Shown piece by piece: positions 1 through 11,024 of a DNA stretch of 64,000 nucleotides (position 1 is the first letter of the stretch; every line of letters begins with the position of its first letter). The notes beneath the pieces were generated by a model that was not told the origin of the DNA, ran no database searches, and worked only from the letters and a program-made list of their open reading frames with translations. This DNA comes from Malania oleifera (lineage: Eukaryota > Streptophyta > Magnoliopsida > Santalales > Ximeniaceae). Location of the stretch: NCBI RefSeq assembly GCF_029873635.1, contig NC_080422.1, positions 2,150,001 through 2,214,000 of the forward strand, given 5' to 3'. Position numbers and translations under genes: made by a program.

Positions 1-267
1 CACAACATCATATGTGGGACCGCCGGTAAAATCGATGGATACTTGGACGCCGTCAGATCGCAGCCGGACTGCCACGTGGCCCTATTCCACGGCCGTGATG
101 ACGAGCTCGTCCCCACCGAATGCAGCTACAGCCTGCAGAGCAGAATCCCCCGGGCCCGCCTGAAGGTGGTGGAGAAGAAGGACCACATCACCATCGTCGT
201 CGGCAGGCAGAAGGCCTTCGCCAGAGAACTAGAGGAGATCTGGCAGAAATCGAACGGCTCCGATTAA
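1..267 (+). CDS. BDG: BODYGUARD-type alpha/beta hydrolase, C-terminal end (partial)
   Basis: The frame is open from base 1 and ends at TAA (265-267), giving the last 88 residues of a protein whose start lies outside the window. Seen: an FHGRDDELVP segment, which should carry the acidic residue of the catalytic triad, and KDHITIVVGRQ, which carries the catalytic histidine, followed by FARELEEIW near the C-terminus. This ending is characteristic of the plant BODYGUARD (BDG) family of alpha/beta hydrolases, which act at the epidermal cell wall and are needed for cutin and cuticle formation. The nucleophile serine would be upstream of the window. GC content is far higher than in the flanking DNA, as expected of a plant exon. 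It ends in KSNGSD, slightly longer than I would expect. Family assignment is strong; which BDG paralogue it is cannot be told from 88 residues. No intact partner gene lies nearby; the next 49 kb are transposons and intergenic DNA. Confidence 0.87.
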   Translation, partial: HNIICGTAGKIDGYLDAVRSQPDCHVALFHGRDDELVPTECSYSLQSRIPRARLKVVEKKDHITIVVGRQKAFARELEEIWQKSNGSD

Positions 268-867
268 CCCACCTCTCGCCACAGAATAAGAAAAATGAAT
301 GCGAAGCACCAAATTAAAGTGGACCCAACAAAGAAATTAGTGTAGGGTTCCTTTTTTCCTTGAGAAATTTTTGGGACCACTACAAAAGTGCCACGTATAT
401 GGCTCAACCTTTCTTATTCGACCCTTAAATGAGTAGGCATTTTGTAAAATCGTGATATGCCTACGTCATAAAATAAGAATGGTTGGAGACTATCACTGAA
501 ACTCATAATTATACAAAAATTTCTCTTTTAATTAAGTGTAATGTCCCTGTGCGTTTCTAAAAAATTACTTTTTAATATTTATATTTATATATTCATATAT
601 TTATTATATATATGTGTCTTTGTTTATTACAATATATATATATATATATATAGTTCACTTGTTTATTTATTTATTCTTGTCTCTTGTTTATTTATTTATT
701 TTTGTCTCTATTTTAATTTTAGTGGACCCAAACAAATAAATTATTCCATGTTTGGTACATAAAAATGAAATAAAACGAGGCACCATAAAGTCAAATTTAT
801 AACTCGCTTTTTCTTTTTCATTTTTTTTTTCATATCCCATTTCATAAATCAAACGTGATATTAGTGT
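268..867. other. 3' flank of the hydrolase gene, AT-rich, no gene
   Basis: Contains the presumed 3' UTR of the hydrolase gene and then AT-rich sequence with TTTA-type low complexity (560-720) and a short (AT)n microsatellite at about 631-652. The only open frame (541-762) is low-complexity Ile/Tyr/Phe-rich translation and is not a gene. Confidence 0.6.
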
Positions 868-1062
868 ATTCTGAGTTAGGCGACTTGTAACTTTAGTGAT
901 CCCAATGTTGCATGTTCGATTTCTCCACTAGGCATTACGCTGGTAAATTATCAGGGGTGCGTTAATGAACGGACGACTTTTATCCCCTGAATAAGATATA
1001 ATAGTATAGTATTCAAAGTGAGGCGATTGTAATTGAAGTCTCTAAATTATCAAAAAAATAAA
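868..1062 (+). mobile_element. tRNA-derived SINE, family 1, copy A
   Basis: About 195 bp that aligns by eye along its length with 34980-35177 (+) and 36392-36612 (-). The 5' part has tRNA-like promoter spacing, with a degenerate B box (GTTCGATTTCT at about 914-926). The body carries the shared block around ATGAACGGACGAC, and the 3' end is TTATCAAAAAAATAAATAAATA. A Pol III internal promoter with an A-rich tail is the SINE signature. It is the most decayed of the three copies. Confidence 0.6.
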
Positions 1063-2708
1063 TAAATATTTACTCATGCTATTGGTATATGATGGTACAA
1101 GACGATTTATATTTTAATTAAGTGGAGCAAAATTAATATTTGTATGTGTTTGTTCAACAAAAAAATAAACAGGAAAATCGACTTGCTTTTTGTTTTTAAG
1201 CTCTTCTCCATCTTCAATTAACATGAATTTGTTTTTTTCAGGATAGCTGTACCATTTAAATAAGTAGCTGGAAGTGAATCATGAAGCATAAATTTAAAGT
1301 GGAATTGTATATAGTACAAGGCATTGTCTCTTCAAATTTAATGTGGTTTTGAGCTAACTCTTACTGCTATTTAACTCTTGCAGACTGCCTATACACTCTG
1401 TCCACAGCTTTTTTTTTTTTTGGATTGGAAAGAAAAGTCATGTAGACAATGACATGAGTAATTTAAGAGCTACCAAAATGTTTTCAAACTTTAGAATAAA
1501 ATTATTGTTCTTATTTACTAATATTATGCTTATCCATATAAATTTTAAAATTTAAGTTTAAAATTTTTAAAAAATTCAGTACAATTTTAAATTTTATTTT
1601 ATTTAAAATTTATACAAACATACAAATGAAAATTTTAGATTCTTAACTTTCAAATATGAAAAAGGGAATTACAGTTGTTTGTTCTTAAAATAAGTCCCAA
1701 GCTTATAGCTCGGTGTTTTCAAAAGCCCACAGTGTTAAAGAATTCGGGCCTAACAAAGACCTAACCAAGCCCTAACCCAGAGCCTAACCTGACCTATTCA
1801 AGTCAGGCCTTATAGGGGCCTAAACTCACATGTAACAAATCAGGCCCAAGTACCCTAGGAGACCCAGTGAGTTGACTCACCTGAGTCAACCCAAAAGCTA
1901 ACTCAGTAAGTTAACTCATTTGAGTCAACCCAAATTCAAACCACTGCATTCAAGGTGGGTTGACTCACCTAGAACCCAATTTGAACCAACAACACAAAAC
2001 CAAACTTAACTCATAACACAAATTCAAATCGAACCAACAACACAAATCCAGACTACCTGATCCAAGCACAAAACGAAAAGAAGAGAGATAAATGATACTC
2101 ATCTTGGGTTTTTAGACCAAACCTTAGGCCTCCCTTTCTTTCGTGTAGATCAAAACTTGCAAAGAAGAACCAGAATCATAGGAAAGATCATAAAAGAGAA
2201 AAAGAAAGGGAAAAGATAAGAGAATAGATCAAAGGAGAAACTAGCAAATAGATATGAGAGATCAGATCTAGGGAGAGCATCACATTTCTAAGAGAAACGA
2301 GGAGAGGGATCCTCGCAGATATGAAACCCTAGGTAAAAAGTAAGCGAGAGGGCCTTGGGAGTATGAGAGCATAGCAGAGGGCTTCGTGGAACAGTAAGGC
2401 ATATAGAACAAAGAGGATATAGAGAAACAAAGAGAGCATAAGAGAGAGGAGAAGGACAGACAGAGACAATAGAGAAAGGGAGAGAAGGATCGAGAGAGAG
2501 AGGGGAGAGAACTAGAAGAAAAAAAAAAAGAAGAGAGAGAGAGAGAGGAGATTGAAAAAATGAAGAAAAATGAAAAAAAAAAAACTGGTTTTTATATTCG
2601 GGTATAATGGGCTATGTGTCACCACCGTATGGTGACACATATGGCACGTATTAGACCATTAGTGGACGACATGGCTCAATATCCACCATCCGATTTGTGT
2701 TTTCTCTA
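1063..2708. other. Intergenic, no gene; purine-rich block and a hairpin
   Basis: No coding signal. 1700-2060 is CCTAAC/GACTCA-rich unique-looking sequence. 2085-2583 is strongly purine-biased on the + strand (GAGA, AAGAAGAG runs), comparable with the GA-rich part of the Ty3 LTRs, and may be the remains of an LTR. A perfect 11-bp inverted repeat lies at 2613-2641. Confidence 0.5.
2613..2641. repeat. Perfect 11-bp inverted repeat with 7-bp spacer
   Basis: TATGTGTCACC (2613-2623) and GGTGACACATA (2631-2641) are exact reverse complements separated by 7 bases. There is no T-run after it and no neighbouring gene, so a terminator role has no support. Confidence 0.7.
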
Positions 2709-3138
2709 TATTGACCCTATGGGTCATTCTCAGTTTTAATAATGACAAATACTCTGGTATTTAATGTTTGCTAAGTTTGTGTACAGGTTCTTATTGGCAA
2801 GTTCATATAATGGCATGCGGTAACCTGAAAAGAAGTGAAGACCTGACATATTCATTAGTTTTTTAATATATTTTGGGTCTATAATAATTTCATTTCAAAG
2901 GTCTATAATAATCACTGCATATCATGCATATAGGATTTGTAAGTTCAGAAATGTCATAGACAGACCATAGGTTAATCAAATGACTTTAGGGTCGAGTTTG
3001 GTTGACTGACGCCATATTTTCTGGCCTAAGTAAAAAGACCTTAGAAAAAGACCCTATGTCCTTATACCACTCACAAAATAGTCCCCATAATTACTTATAA
3101 TATCAGGGAAAATAATTGAAATAAACTGGACAAAAAAA

Positions 3139-3541
3139 GCAAGTTCGGTCGATCGACCCAACCAAGCTTATTTAGCTTGGTTGACTAAACTGGCCATTGG
3201 TCAATTGTTTGACCACAGTACGGTTGACTGAACCTAGCCAAGTTCATGCAACTTGGTCGACTGAACTCCCACCTAGTCAACATTTGACTCCTCGGTCGAC
3301 TGACCAGAAATATACGGGCAACGCCCTAGTCGATCGAACGCCAATGTGGGAGAATCCAACTTCTCGGTCGACCGATCTTCATAGTTCAAAATCACCTGGT
3401 CGACCGAACTGCGTGAAAATGGAAAAATCTCCTTTGGGACCCTTAGTCTGATCGGCTGAACTCTCAATTCAAATTTCTCCTGATTGACCGAATTTCGTCA
3501 CTTGGTCAACCGAACCTCAAGTCCGGTCGACCGGTGCTCTC
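3139..3541 (+). repeat. Cluster of about 11 GGTCGACCGAAC-like palindromic motifs in LTR 1 (U3)
   Basis: Copies of a 10-12 bp motif, best form GGTCGACCGAAC, recur every 20-45 bp, e.g. CGGTCGATCGACC, TGGTCGACTGAAC, CGGTCGACTGACC, CGGTCGACCGATC, TGGTCGACCGAAC, TGGTCAACCGAAC and CCGGTCGACCGG. The core GTCGAC is a palindrome and copies differ mainly at CpG positions. The cluster ends about 120 bp before the TATA box at 3659. Confidence 0.85.
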
Positions 3542-3658
3542 AGGTTGAAAATTTTTTTACCGTAGTTAAATTTTTTAAACAGGGTTAATTATGCTAAAAT
3601 GTTTTAAAACAATACTAATACCCCATATGTCCTAAATGGTTATATTTTTTATTTTGCC

Positions 3659-3666
3659 TATAAATA
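3659..3666 (+). promoter_or_regulatory. TATA box of LTR 1
   Basis: TATAAATA in a Pol II promoter position of the LTR, downstream of the motif cluster. The equivalent box is at 5931-5938 (LTR 2) and 28810-28817 (SIRE 3' LTR). Confidence 0.6.
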
Positions 3667-4751
3667 TGAGTTCATTTGTAAGGATTAAGCATGGATTAGC
3701 AAAAATCATTAGCCAAAATCCTCTCTATTTCAAAATCCTGATTTTGCTCAAATACTCTCATATTCCCATTCCCTTGGTACATTTTAGTATTGTGAGAGCA
3801 TATTGATTGTGCTAGTGTTTGTTAAATTTACTAATACTCCCATTGCCTTGATTGTTTATTGATTTTGATTTTTGGGGAGTTTAGTTAAAGTTTATCCCAT
3901 AGATTTGAACATTATAAATCTTGTGTTGGGATAGACTAACAAGCTTAAGGATCTTTGCATTGTCATTGTAAGATCCCTGTAGCTTTGTTTTGTTGTGCAA
4001 AAATATTTTCTACAAGTTATAATATTTTTCAAACTACTCTTGTACTCATTTCATTGAAGAAAATCTTTTGAGGTAGTTTGATAATTTGATTAGCATATTT
4101 GAAACACTAATTTGTTATTGAGAGTTAATATAACTTGTTTCAAAGATATAACTTGATTATAACACTCTTGAGCATATTTGTTATTATACCCTGTTGAGTG
4201 TTGCTTGCACAAAGATATATATCACTAAGCTTACATTTACCTATGCTATTGATGTTCATTAATTGATTAGATTGATACATAATCTGCTTAGATAAGAAGC
4301 ACTCTTGTTGTACACAAATTTATTTGAGAAATTTGTTGTATTCCAGGCGTGGCCTGAGGGGGTGGTAATCTAGCCTAGTAAGAATTGTTTGTAAAGGTTG
4401 AGGTCAGTCATGTGCTAATTGATCTGGTTGTATTAGGTGCCGCTTCACCCATTAAGTGAGCTTATAGTGTAATCCTTGTGTTGGTGAGCCAAGGCGAGGA
4501 TGTAGGCATAGTTGGCCGAACCCCGATAACATATCGTGTGTCTGTTTATATTTCCGCACTTCATATTTACCTCACGTGTATGTTATATTGTGAATGTTGC
4601 GCATGATTTAATTTCTGCTTATCATTATTTAGCACAATTGGTGTATGATTAGAAAGACCCTAGGTTGTGTTATACGACTATCTCGTTTAACTTAGGAGAT
4701 AAATTTTAAAATTCCAATTCACCCCCTCTTGGGAATACACCCAAATTAACA

Positions 4752-4901
4752 CTCTAGATGGTCAGATCCTCGCCACGTCGGCAATCCGTGTTTCAAAATA
4801 TGAGTTATAGGGTGTTGACACGTGTTAGGGTGACGTAATGCTGACATCACCCTACTATCATAAATTTTTTTTAAAAAAAAGAAGAGAAAAGAAAAGAGAG
4901 G
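4752..4901. other. 150-bp spacer between two SIRE-type LTRs
   Basis: Unique-looking sequence with GACACGTGTTAGGGTGACG and a purine-rich end (GAAGAGAAAAGAAAAGAGAG) just before the TGTTGG start of LTR 2. The purine run could be a polypurine tract, which would make LTR 2 a 3' LTR, but no internal coding sequence precedes it. Confidence 0.4.
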
Positions 4902-6401
4902 TGTTGGTTTTTTTAGTCCGATCTCTGTTTTGATACTGACAAAACACAAGTTACTTATGTGTATTTTTAGCATGTGAATAGGTCCATTATCTTAACACAC
5001 ACATAAGGGAACGGAAATGGAAGCCAGAAGGAACGAAAAGCTCACATCATCTGGCATTTTCCATGGAGTCAAAAGAGCAAAAAGAAGAAGACATTTGACT
5101 TTGATTGTAATTGCATTTAATTTTTATTAATTGGTTAATAATAATGTATATATCTTGCATGATATGATTTGAATGCTCATATGACCATAGACTGACCATA
5201 GGGAATCAAAGGTCATAAACTGAACATAGGTCACCAAAGATTTTCAAAGAAAAACCTTCTTCTTAAATGCTAAAATCACACAAAGGTTTTCAAAATTATT
5301 TAAGTTAAAAAAAGGGCCTTACAAAGACTGGTCGATTAACGTTGGATTTTTAGGCTTTATTAAAAAGCCTCGGTTGACCGACCATTCCAGTTCAAATATG
5401 CTCAGTCGACTAAACACTCCGTAGGCCAGAAAGTCAAATATTTGACTATGCCTTGGTCGACCGAACCATTTCTTTTCAAAACAGCTCGGTCGACTGAACA
5501 AGGTCAAAGCTCAAACTTTGACTTTGCCTGGTCAACCAAACCTTTTTGAACATAGTGCCCTCTATCGACTGACCATTGGTTTTTGACTTTCTCCTCCTTC
5601 AACCGACCGAACTTGTAGTTCAAAATGAGCTCGATCGACTGAACTTAAAAGTTCGGCAAATCGAACCTGTCTCTGGGCGACTGAAAGCACGAAGGCTTGG
5701 AAAATTGCCTGGCTCAGCCAACCAAACCCTTCCTTTAGCTGACTGAACTTGTTTTGTGCTTCAAATCTCTTGAGTTTTTTCAAACGATCGGCCTATGACT
5801 TTGGGCGACCGAACCTCTCGGGTTGGCCAAATTTTACTACAGTTAAACGAGGTTAATTTTAATTAACCTTCATTAATTTTTTTTTTTAAATTCCCAATAT
5901 ATTCCCAATGGTCATATTTTGAGTAAAATCTATAAATACCCTCTCATAACCTCAAATTAGTAACTTTGATTAACTCTAAAATTCTGTCTAAACCTTTGTT
6001 AATCAAAGTTCCCCAAACCAATTTTTATAGTTAAAACCATTCTTTTGGGGAAATTTTTTTTATCCAAACCTCTCCAAATCTCTTCCATGCTTTTACTTCA
6101 AAATCATTTTTGAGGAGAGTATTTTATTTAGGGCATTTTACTTGCACATATTATCACTTGTTCTTTATGTTCTAGAAATCACTTTTTGAGAGTATTGCTT
6201 GCATTTTTCCTCGTTATTTATTTAATAAATATTTTGGGAGGAATTATTTACAGAACAAATATTTTATTGAGTTAAATTCCTAGATTCTCCAAATGTTCTT
6301 TATTTGCAAAAATATTTATAGGAGAGCATAATACTCATATTTTCATATATTTCATTTGTGCATAAATTATTAGATAAACACCCTTACTCTACTGAGTAGA
6401 T
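4902..6401 (+). mobile_element. SIRE-type LTR 2, 3'-truncated by a Ty3 insertion
   Basis: Starts TGTTGGTTTTTTTAGTCCG (4902), like the SIRE 3' LTR start at 27880. It contains a 500-bp motif cluster, TATAAATA at 5931-5938, and a body homologous to 57030-58000. The C-rich 3' end block is missing because a Ty3 LTR begins at 6402. The remainder of this LTR is not found on the far side of that insertion within the window. Confidence 0.78.
5322..5822 (+). repeat. Cluster of about 15 GGTCGACCGAAC-like motifs in LTR 2
   Basis: Same motif family as in LTR 1, e.g. CGGTTGACCGACC, TGGTCGACCGAACC, CGGTCGACTGAAC, CGATCGACTGAAC and GGGCGACCGAACC, spaced about 25-45 bp and ending about 110 bp before the TATA box. 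Only part of the sequence between motifs matches LTR 1. Confidence 0.83.
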
Positions 6402-6855
6402 TGTATCATGTCCCGAACCCGCCAAGTGGGGTCTGGGGTGTGATATGATCCAATCACTTGTGTCTGATACCATAACATCAATCACGTAGCGGAAAAATAA
6501 ATAAACATCCTCAATAATATGCTAGAGTTCTATATAAACATTCCAAAAATTTCCCAACACCAGTATCCATATATAATTCTCAGAAAACTAAAAACATAAA
6601 CCTAAAAAAATATATCCAAAAACTGTACCGTCTCACAAAAATGCTATGCCAACAAACCCAGCCTCGAGTTCGCTAAGCTCGATCACGTGGAGGTCCTGAA
6701 AAAGATGAATTGTATAACAAGTGAGACACATATCTGTAAGACGGAATAGATTAATACCAGTGTGTGGCTATCATGAGTTTAGTGTATACAAAATATCATC
6801 AATTATTAATTAACCACAATTATAAAACCATTCTCAGACCATACCCATTCACACT

Positions 6856-7075
6856 CACAATTATTTACAAGCGAAAGTTCTCGAGGATAGGGGAGATTAC
6901 ACACTCATGCATGTAGCTCCCCTTTGCTCTAGTATGTTATGTAACCAGGTATGGCTACAACTGATACCTATCAGACACTCGCCTTTCTCAGCAAACCCTC
7001 GGTTGGAGAGTTTACTTTGCCCCAAATACATATAATACTACTATATTTATAACATTTAATACTTTGTTACCTTAC
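6856..7075. repeat. ~220-bp unit duplicated inside LTR C (copy 1)
   Basis: From ACAATTATTTACAAGCGAAAG to ATTTAATACTTTGTTAC. The second copy begins at 7169 after a CT/CA microsatellite and resumes after a solo LTR insertion, ending near 8102. Copies differ by scattered substitutions (e.g. GCAAACCCTCGGTTGG versus GCAAGCCCTCGGAGGG), so the duplication is older than recent slippage. Confidence 0.8.
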
Positions 7076-7082
7076 TCTATAT

Positions 7083-7083
<1 letters not shown>

Positions 7084-7164
<81 letters not shown>

Positions 7165-7168
7165 ACAC
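7084..7168. repeat. Compound (CT)n(CA)n microsatellite
   Basis: About 22 CT dinucleotides run directly into about 20 CA dinucleotides with one TA interruption. It sits exactly at the junction of the two ~220-bp duplicate units. Confidence 0.95.
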
Positions 7169-7227
7169 ACAATTATTTACAAGGCGAAAGTTCCTGAGGA
7201 TAGGGGAGATTACACGCCCATACATAT

Positions 7228-7940
7228 TGTTAGTTGTCTTAGCCCGGGAGTATATAGTCCAGAGGGGGGATGAATGGACTCTTTTGTGGAATTACAAAAT
7301 TTCTCTACAAAATAAAACACTTGGCAAGATGCAAGCAATTATATCACAATATATGAAATTTAAATCATACACAAGACAAATAATAAAGAGTATAGGGAGA
7401 GAAAATCAACACTAGTATTTTTACGTGGTTCGGCACCAAGCCTACATCCATGCCTTGAGACCAATTCAAGGATTCCACTGCACGATCTCCTTCACCGGAA
7501 AAGAAGCCTTACAACTCAGGAACAAATCCCAACCTGCTCACCAAGAGCCTCTTCGGTTCACAAAGAACCTTCACCAAATGGTCCACAAAGAACATTACAA
7601 GAAGATGATGGAAATATAATATAATGCTCCTCAAATTATGCAAGACACACACTGCAAGAGTTACAATACGCACTCACTCACACAACCCTTATTACAATTA
7701 ATTTATACACAATAAAAACTCCGGGATGTGTTTTGGTGCTTCCGAGTCAACGTCCTTTCTATCTTTCTTATTTGATGTCTATTCGGTCTGATCTTTGCTT
7801 CTGATTTGGTACCTCCGTGTATCCGACACTTTGTACCTGTACTAGATAATATATGCAAGGATGGAAAATACAAGGAACAACAAATAGGTTAATATCATCA
7901 AAACATATAAACCAAGATAGTGTAACTATCAGGGCTAACA
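7228..7940 (-). mobile_element. Solo LTR, 713 bp, with 5-bp TSD (CATAT)
   Basis: Begins TGTTAGTTGTC and ends CAGGGCTAACA, with 6-bp terminal inverted repeats TGTTAG/CTAACA. It is flanked by CATAT at 7223-7227 and again at 7941-7945, and it interrupts the second ~220-bp unit, which continues after it. That is a textbook solo-LTR insertion. A block near 7425-7470 (ACGTGGTTCGGC, CCTACATCC) resembles one in SIRE-type LTRs read antisense, so the transcriptional direction is probably minus. No coding capacity. Confidence 0.88.
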
Positions 7941-9204
7941 CATATAGCTTCCCTTTGCTCTAATACGTTATGCAACCTGGTATAACTACAACTGATACCT
8001 ATCAAGGCACTCACTTTTCTCAGCAAGCCCTCGGAGGGAGAGTTTACTTCGCCCCAAATACATATAATACTACTATATTTAATACATTTAATACTTTGTT
8101 CACTGCCAGATGAATAAAAATCGACATGCTTTCCCCAAATGACAAGTTGTGCGGCCCATAGGTTGGACTTAACCCTGGTCGGCCCACTAGAGTTAAATCA
8201 ATTCCCAACTCTTTAGTCTGCTAGTCCGATTGGCTTTCCCATGTTGGTCTAGACTCTAGGGGGAACTCTACCATTTACAGCTCAATCGACTATTCAATAC
8301 CAACACTCTCTCTAGGACTTGTGGTTGTACTAAGCTCTCCAAAACTCTCACAACGGTACCGTGCATACTATGGTCCACCGGAGTTCTCAAATCATACATT
8401 ACAATTAAACATTAATATTCTTCTCTGATTAAACAATTCTAAATACAATATAATCCCAATGCATTTCAGTGTTTCAACATATTATACATATTTCATAACT
8501 CAACCTAGTATTTTATTTTTTCCTCATGCCATACGATTTGAATAATACGCATATTTATATAACTACTGAAATAATAAAATAGTCCATGTTTATTATCTGC
8601 TTTACTGAAAATATGGGTTAAAATATCTCCACAATTTATCTAATACTCAAAATAAGCGTTAGTAAGAAAAATAGAGATAATTAACCCTACTCACCTTGAC
8701 CAATTTTAGAAAATATAAAACAATTTCAACCAATCATTTCAACCAGTCAAATTATCTAGAAAATCCATTACTTAAATCTTGTAGCCTTTTTATTTAGTTT
8801 ACTCGGTTCATTTTCGAAAATAATAGCTATTAACACAACCCTAGGCTCAAAACCCTCAGTTTAAATGGTTGGCTTTCAAAACTTGCATGATAATCATATA
8901 CATACACATATAATTTCCATTTTAACCGGTAGAATTTACAAAATAACTAGCTTAATCTATTCCCATTACCTAATTTCTGAAAACGACCCGAAACGAATGA
9001 AGAAGTCGAAACCCTAGCCACTCAAATATGCCGAGGATTGACGACCTATGCACCAGGAAGAGGGAGAAAGGAGTGCGGAGCACCAGGGTGAGTCTTAAAG
9101 TAGTGAGAGAGATGAGAGAGATTTAGAGCTGAGGGAGAGAGGATGGATTTTCTTTAAAAAAAAAAAAAAAAAGACTTAAGTCCTATTTAAATTGAGTTGT
9201 CCCC

Positions 9205-9340
9205 ACAGAAAACTGTCAATGGTTTTTCTAGTCATCCTGAAACTGTCGATGAAAAACCTGAACTAGAGAATCCTAGGAGCCTTTCTAGAGGAAACTGTTG
9301 GTGGTTTTGTTTGGGGTTCCCCAAACCGTCAACGGTTTTG
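9205..9340 (-). repeat. Cluster of AAACCGTCAACGGTTT-type palindromes in U3 of LTR C
   Basis: Four copies: AAACTGTCAATGGTTT (~9209), AAACTGTCGATGAAAA (~9239), AAACTGTTGGTGGTTT (~9290) and AAACCGTCAACGGTTT (~9324). The last is a palindrome with 7-bp arms around CA. In LTR orientation they lie upstream of a TTTAAATA-like box (9183-9190), the same position as the clusters in the other LTRs. Confidence 0.7.
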
Positions 9341-9440
9341 TCCTATCCTTCCCCATTTTCTTATTTTTCCTCTCCTTTATTTATTTCCCTTTTTTTATTT
9401 TTTTTATTTTTATTTTATTTATTGGATTCGGGTTACTACA

Positions 9441-9460
9441 TTCTCCCCTCCTTATAAAAT
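9441..9460 (-). other. Polypurine tract of Ty3 element C
   Basis: The minus strand reads TATAAGGAGGGGAGAA directly upstream of the LTR start TGTAG. The element's conserved ATTTCGAGGACGAAATTT precedes it, as in elements A (13549-13590) and D (55427-55470). Confidence 0.8.
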
Positions 9461-9657
9461 TTCGTCCTCGAAATTTGTAAACCAATAATTCTATTTAGAT
9501 TCTTTTATTAATGAACTTCCTTATACCAAATATTTCAGTATACTCTACAACTATAAATAACCACATTAATCTAAAATCGAAAATAACTATTGCTTATTTC
9601 ATAACATAAACTTATTACCAGCTCCTGCGCCACAGGCAATGTTCGTATCAGTCAGGA

Positions 9658-10698
9658 TCATTGTGTACCACGTGTCAGACCACCTCGGGGTACGTGATTA
9701 TTCCCTCGAATCTGGTTAGGTGTAGGTGCATTGGCTAGCGATTCACAACAATTTCTTGCAATGTGCCCTGGCTTACCGCACCGATTGCAGTTGGCACTCC
9801 TAACTCGACAGTCACCCCTATCCCTTTTACATCTGTGGCATGCAGGGTAGGATGAATCATCTTGATAACTATGATAACCTCAATCTCTCATCTCCTGCCT
9901 TAGGCCCACATTGCCCCATTCTCATTTCCACAAACCCTGACTAGCCTCAGCTTGAAAACTGGGAGGTGCAGGCCTTTTTCTCTGCTCTGATGACTCTGTA
10001 CCACCCTGTGAGCTCTTCTCCAGTGTCGAGGCCTTGTCCACTAAGTACAAGAAGTTCTGAACCTAGAACCCCACCACCTGCTCAAAGATCCTCCATCGCA
10101 GGCCTTTCTTGAACATTTTTTCCTTCCTCATCTCATCAAGTATCATATACGGTGTGAAGCAATATAGCTCTACAAACTTCGCTAGATACTCCCCGACATT
10201 CATATTCCCCTGGGTTAGGTTGGTAAATTTCTTCTCCTTATCTTCCTAGGTAGAAGAAGGAAAGTAATGGTCAAAGAACGACTTCTTAAATCTGACCCAT
10301 GTCAAAGGCATTGGTACCAGTCTCTGTCCCTCAAGTAGCTTCACAGAAAGCCACCAGCATTTCACCTCCCCCGTCCTTTTAAACGAAGCGTAAAGAACCT
10401 TTTGCTCCTCAGTGTAGCAGAGTACTATCATCATCTCCTCGATATTCTAAACCCAATTCTCAGCAGCTATCGGGTCAGATCCTCCCACAAAAGTAGGAGG
10501 GTTCAGACGAGTAAATTCCTTAATACTGTAGCCCTGGTTTGCAAGTGGACAGTCTTGCTCTCTAGACTCCTACCTCTTCTCTCTCCTGACCTGGCGAGCT
10601 ATACCTCAAAACGCAGCAGAGGTATCAAGATCATCCTCCCTGGAAACTCCTAAGTTGCTGCTTCCTTTAGAATATACACCCTTATCTTTGGGATCCAT
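9658..10698 (-). pseudogene. Ty3 gag of element C (gag-only element)
   Basis: Starts ATGGATCCCAAAGATAAG (10698) and ends at TGA (9658-9660), about 347 codons. Seen: a retrotransposon Gag core (CYTEEQKVLYASFK, a tryptophan pair, RFKKSFFDHYFPS) at 10246-10434, then a CCHC zinc knuckle (CNRCGKPGHIARNC) at about 9749-9788. In-frame stops, e.g. TAG near 10063, break it. Protease, reverse transcriptase and integrase are absent: the PPT and 3' LTR follow gag after about 200 bp. Gag alone between PBS and PPT means a non-autonomous element or one reduced by deletion. Confidence 0.75.
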
Positions 10699-11024
10699 CC
10701 TGAAGATAATATAAAAAATACTTTTAGAATCCCATTGTCATAGCCTAATTGATCCAAATATTAAATTGGAAAATCAATAAACGTAGAAAACTAGGGTTAG
10801 TACTTAGAAACATCACCATCAATGGATTTATCGCAGTTTTCTGAAACTCGCGTCTGAATAAGAAAATTATAGAAGTCTGTCAAGGGATTTTTGCTTCCAA
10901 GCTACGAAAAAAAACTCAAAATTCCGAACAGTATCTTAATCTACCTATTCCTATCCTCATCCTAACTCGATCCTATACTCTGCTATTAATCCATCTTAGA
11001 GTCTACAAAACCCAACAACCTAAT

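Larger units (their letters stand above)
2709..4751 (+). mobile_element. SIRE-type Ty1-copia LTR 1 (solo or remnant)
   Basis: About 2.04 kb. The 3' end is diagnostic: an AATTCACCCCCTCTTGGG block, then about 20 bases ending in AACA (4751). The same block ends the LTRs at 29734 and 58228. The 5' end is decayed (TATTGACC for TGTTGACT). Homology to the minus-strand LTR at 29735-31812 runs nearly throughout, for example the CCGAACCCCGATA block near 4520 and the TTGCTTGCACAAAGATAT block near 4203. A TATA box (TATAAATA) lies at 3659-3666, just after a cluster of palindromic motifs. No internal region adjoins, so it is a solo LTR or a fragment. Polarity follows from the order motifs, TATA, C-rich end. 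Confidence 0.82.
6402..9440 (-). mobile_element. Ty3 element C, 3' LTR (with nested insertion)
   Basis: The right boundary is firm: ...GGGTTACTACA (9440) is followed by TTCTCCCCTCC, which on the minus strand is a polypurine tract directly before a TGTAG LTR start. The left end (TGTATCATGTCCCG, 6402) aligns with the partner LTR at 11040 (TGTCATGCCCC) and stays similar for about 130 bp, including TAGCGGAAAAATAAATAAACATCC. The length of 3.04 kb is inflated by a 713-bp solo LTR (7228-7940), a compound SSR and a ~220-bp direct duplication. The U3 carries AAACCGTCAACGGTTT-type palindromes (9209-9337). Confidence 0.8.

Noticed and set aside
541-762. 73-residue open frame
   Set aside because: Low-complexity Ile/Tyr/Phe translation of AT-rich DNA with an (AT)n tract.
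2613-2641. Transcription terminator hairpin
   Set aside because: Plant nuclear DNA, no T-run and no adjacent gene; kept only as an inverted repeat.
3139-3541. CRISPR-like array
   Set aside because: Regularly spaced near-palindromic words, but units are 10-12 bp, diverged and inside a plant LTR; no cas genes.
7064-7273. 69-residue open frame with Ser-Leu and Thr-His repeats
   Set aside because: Translation of the (CT)n(CA)n microsatellite.
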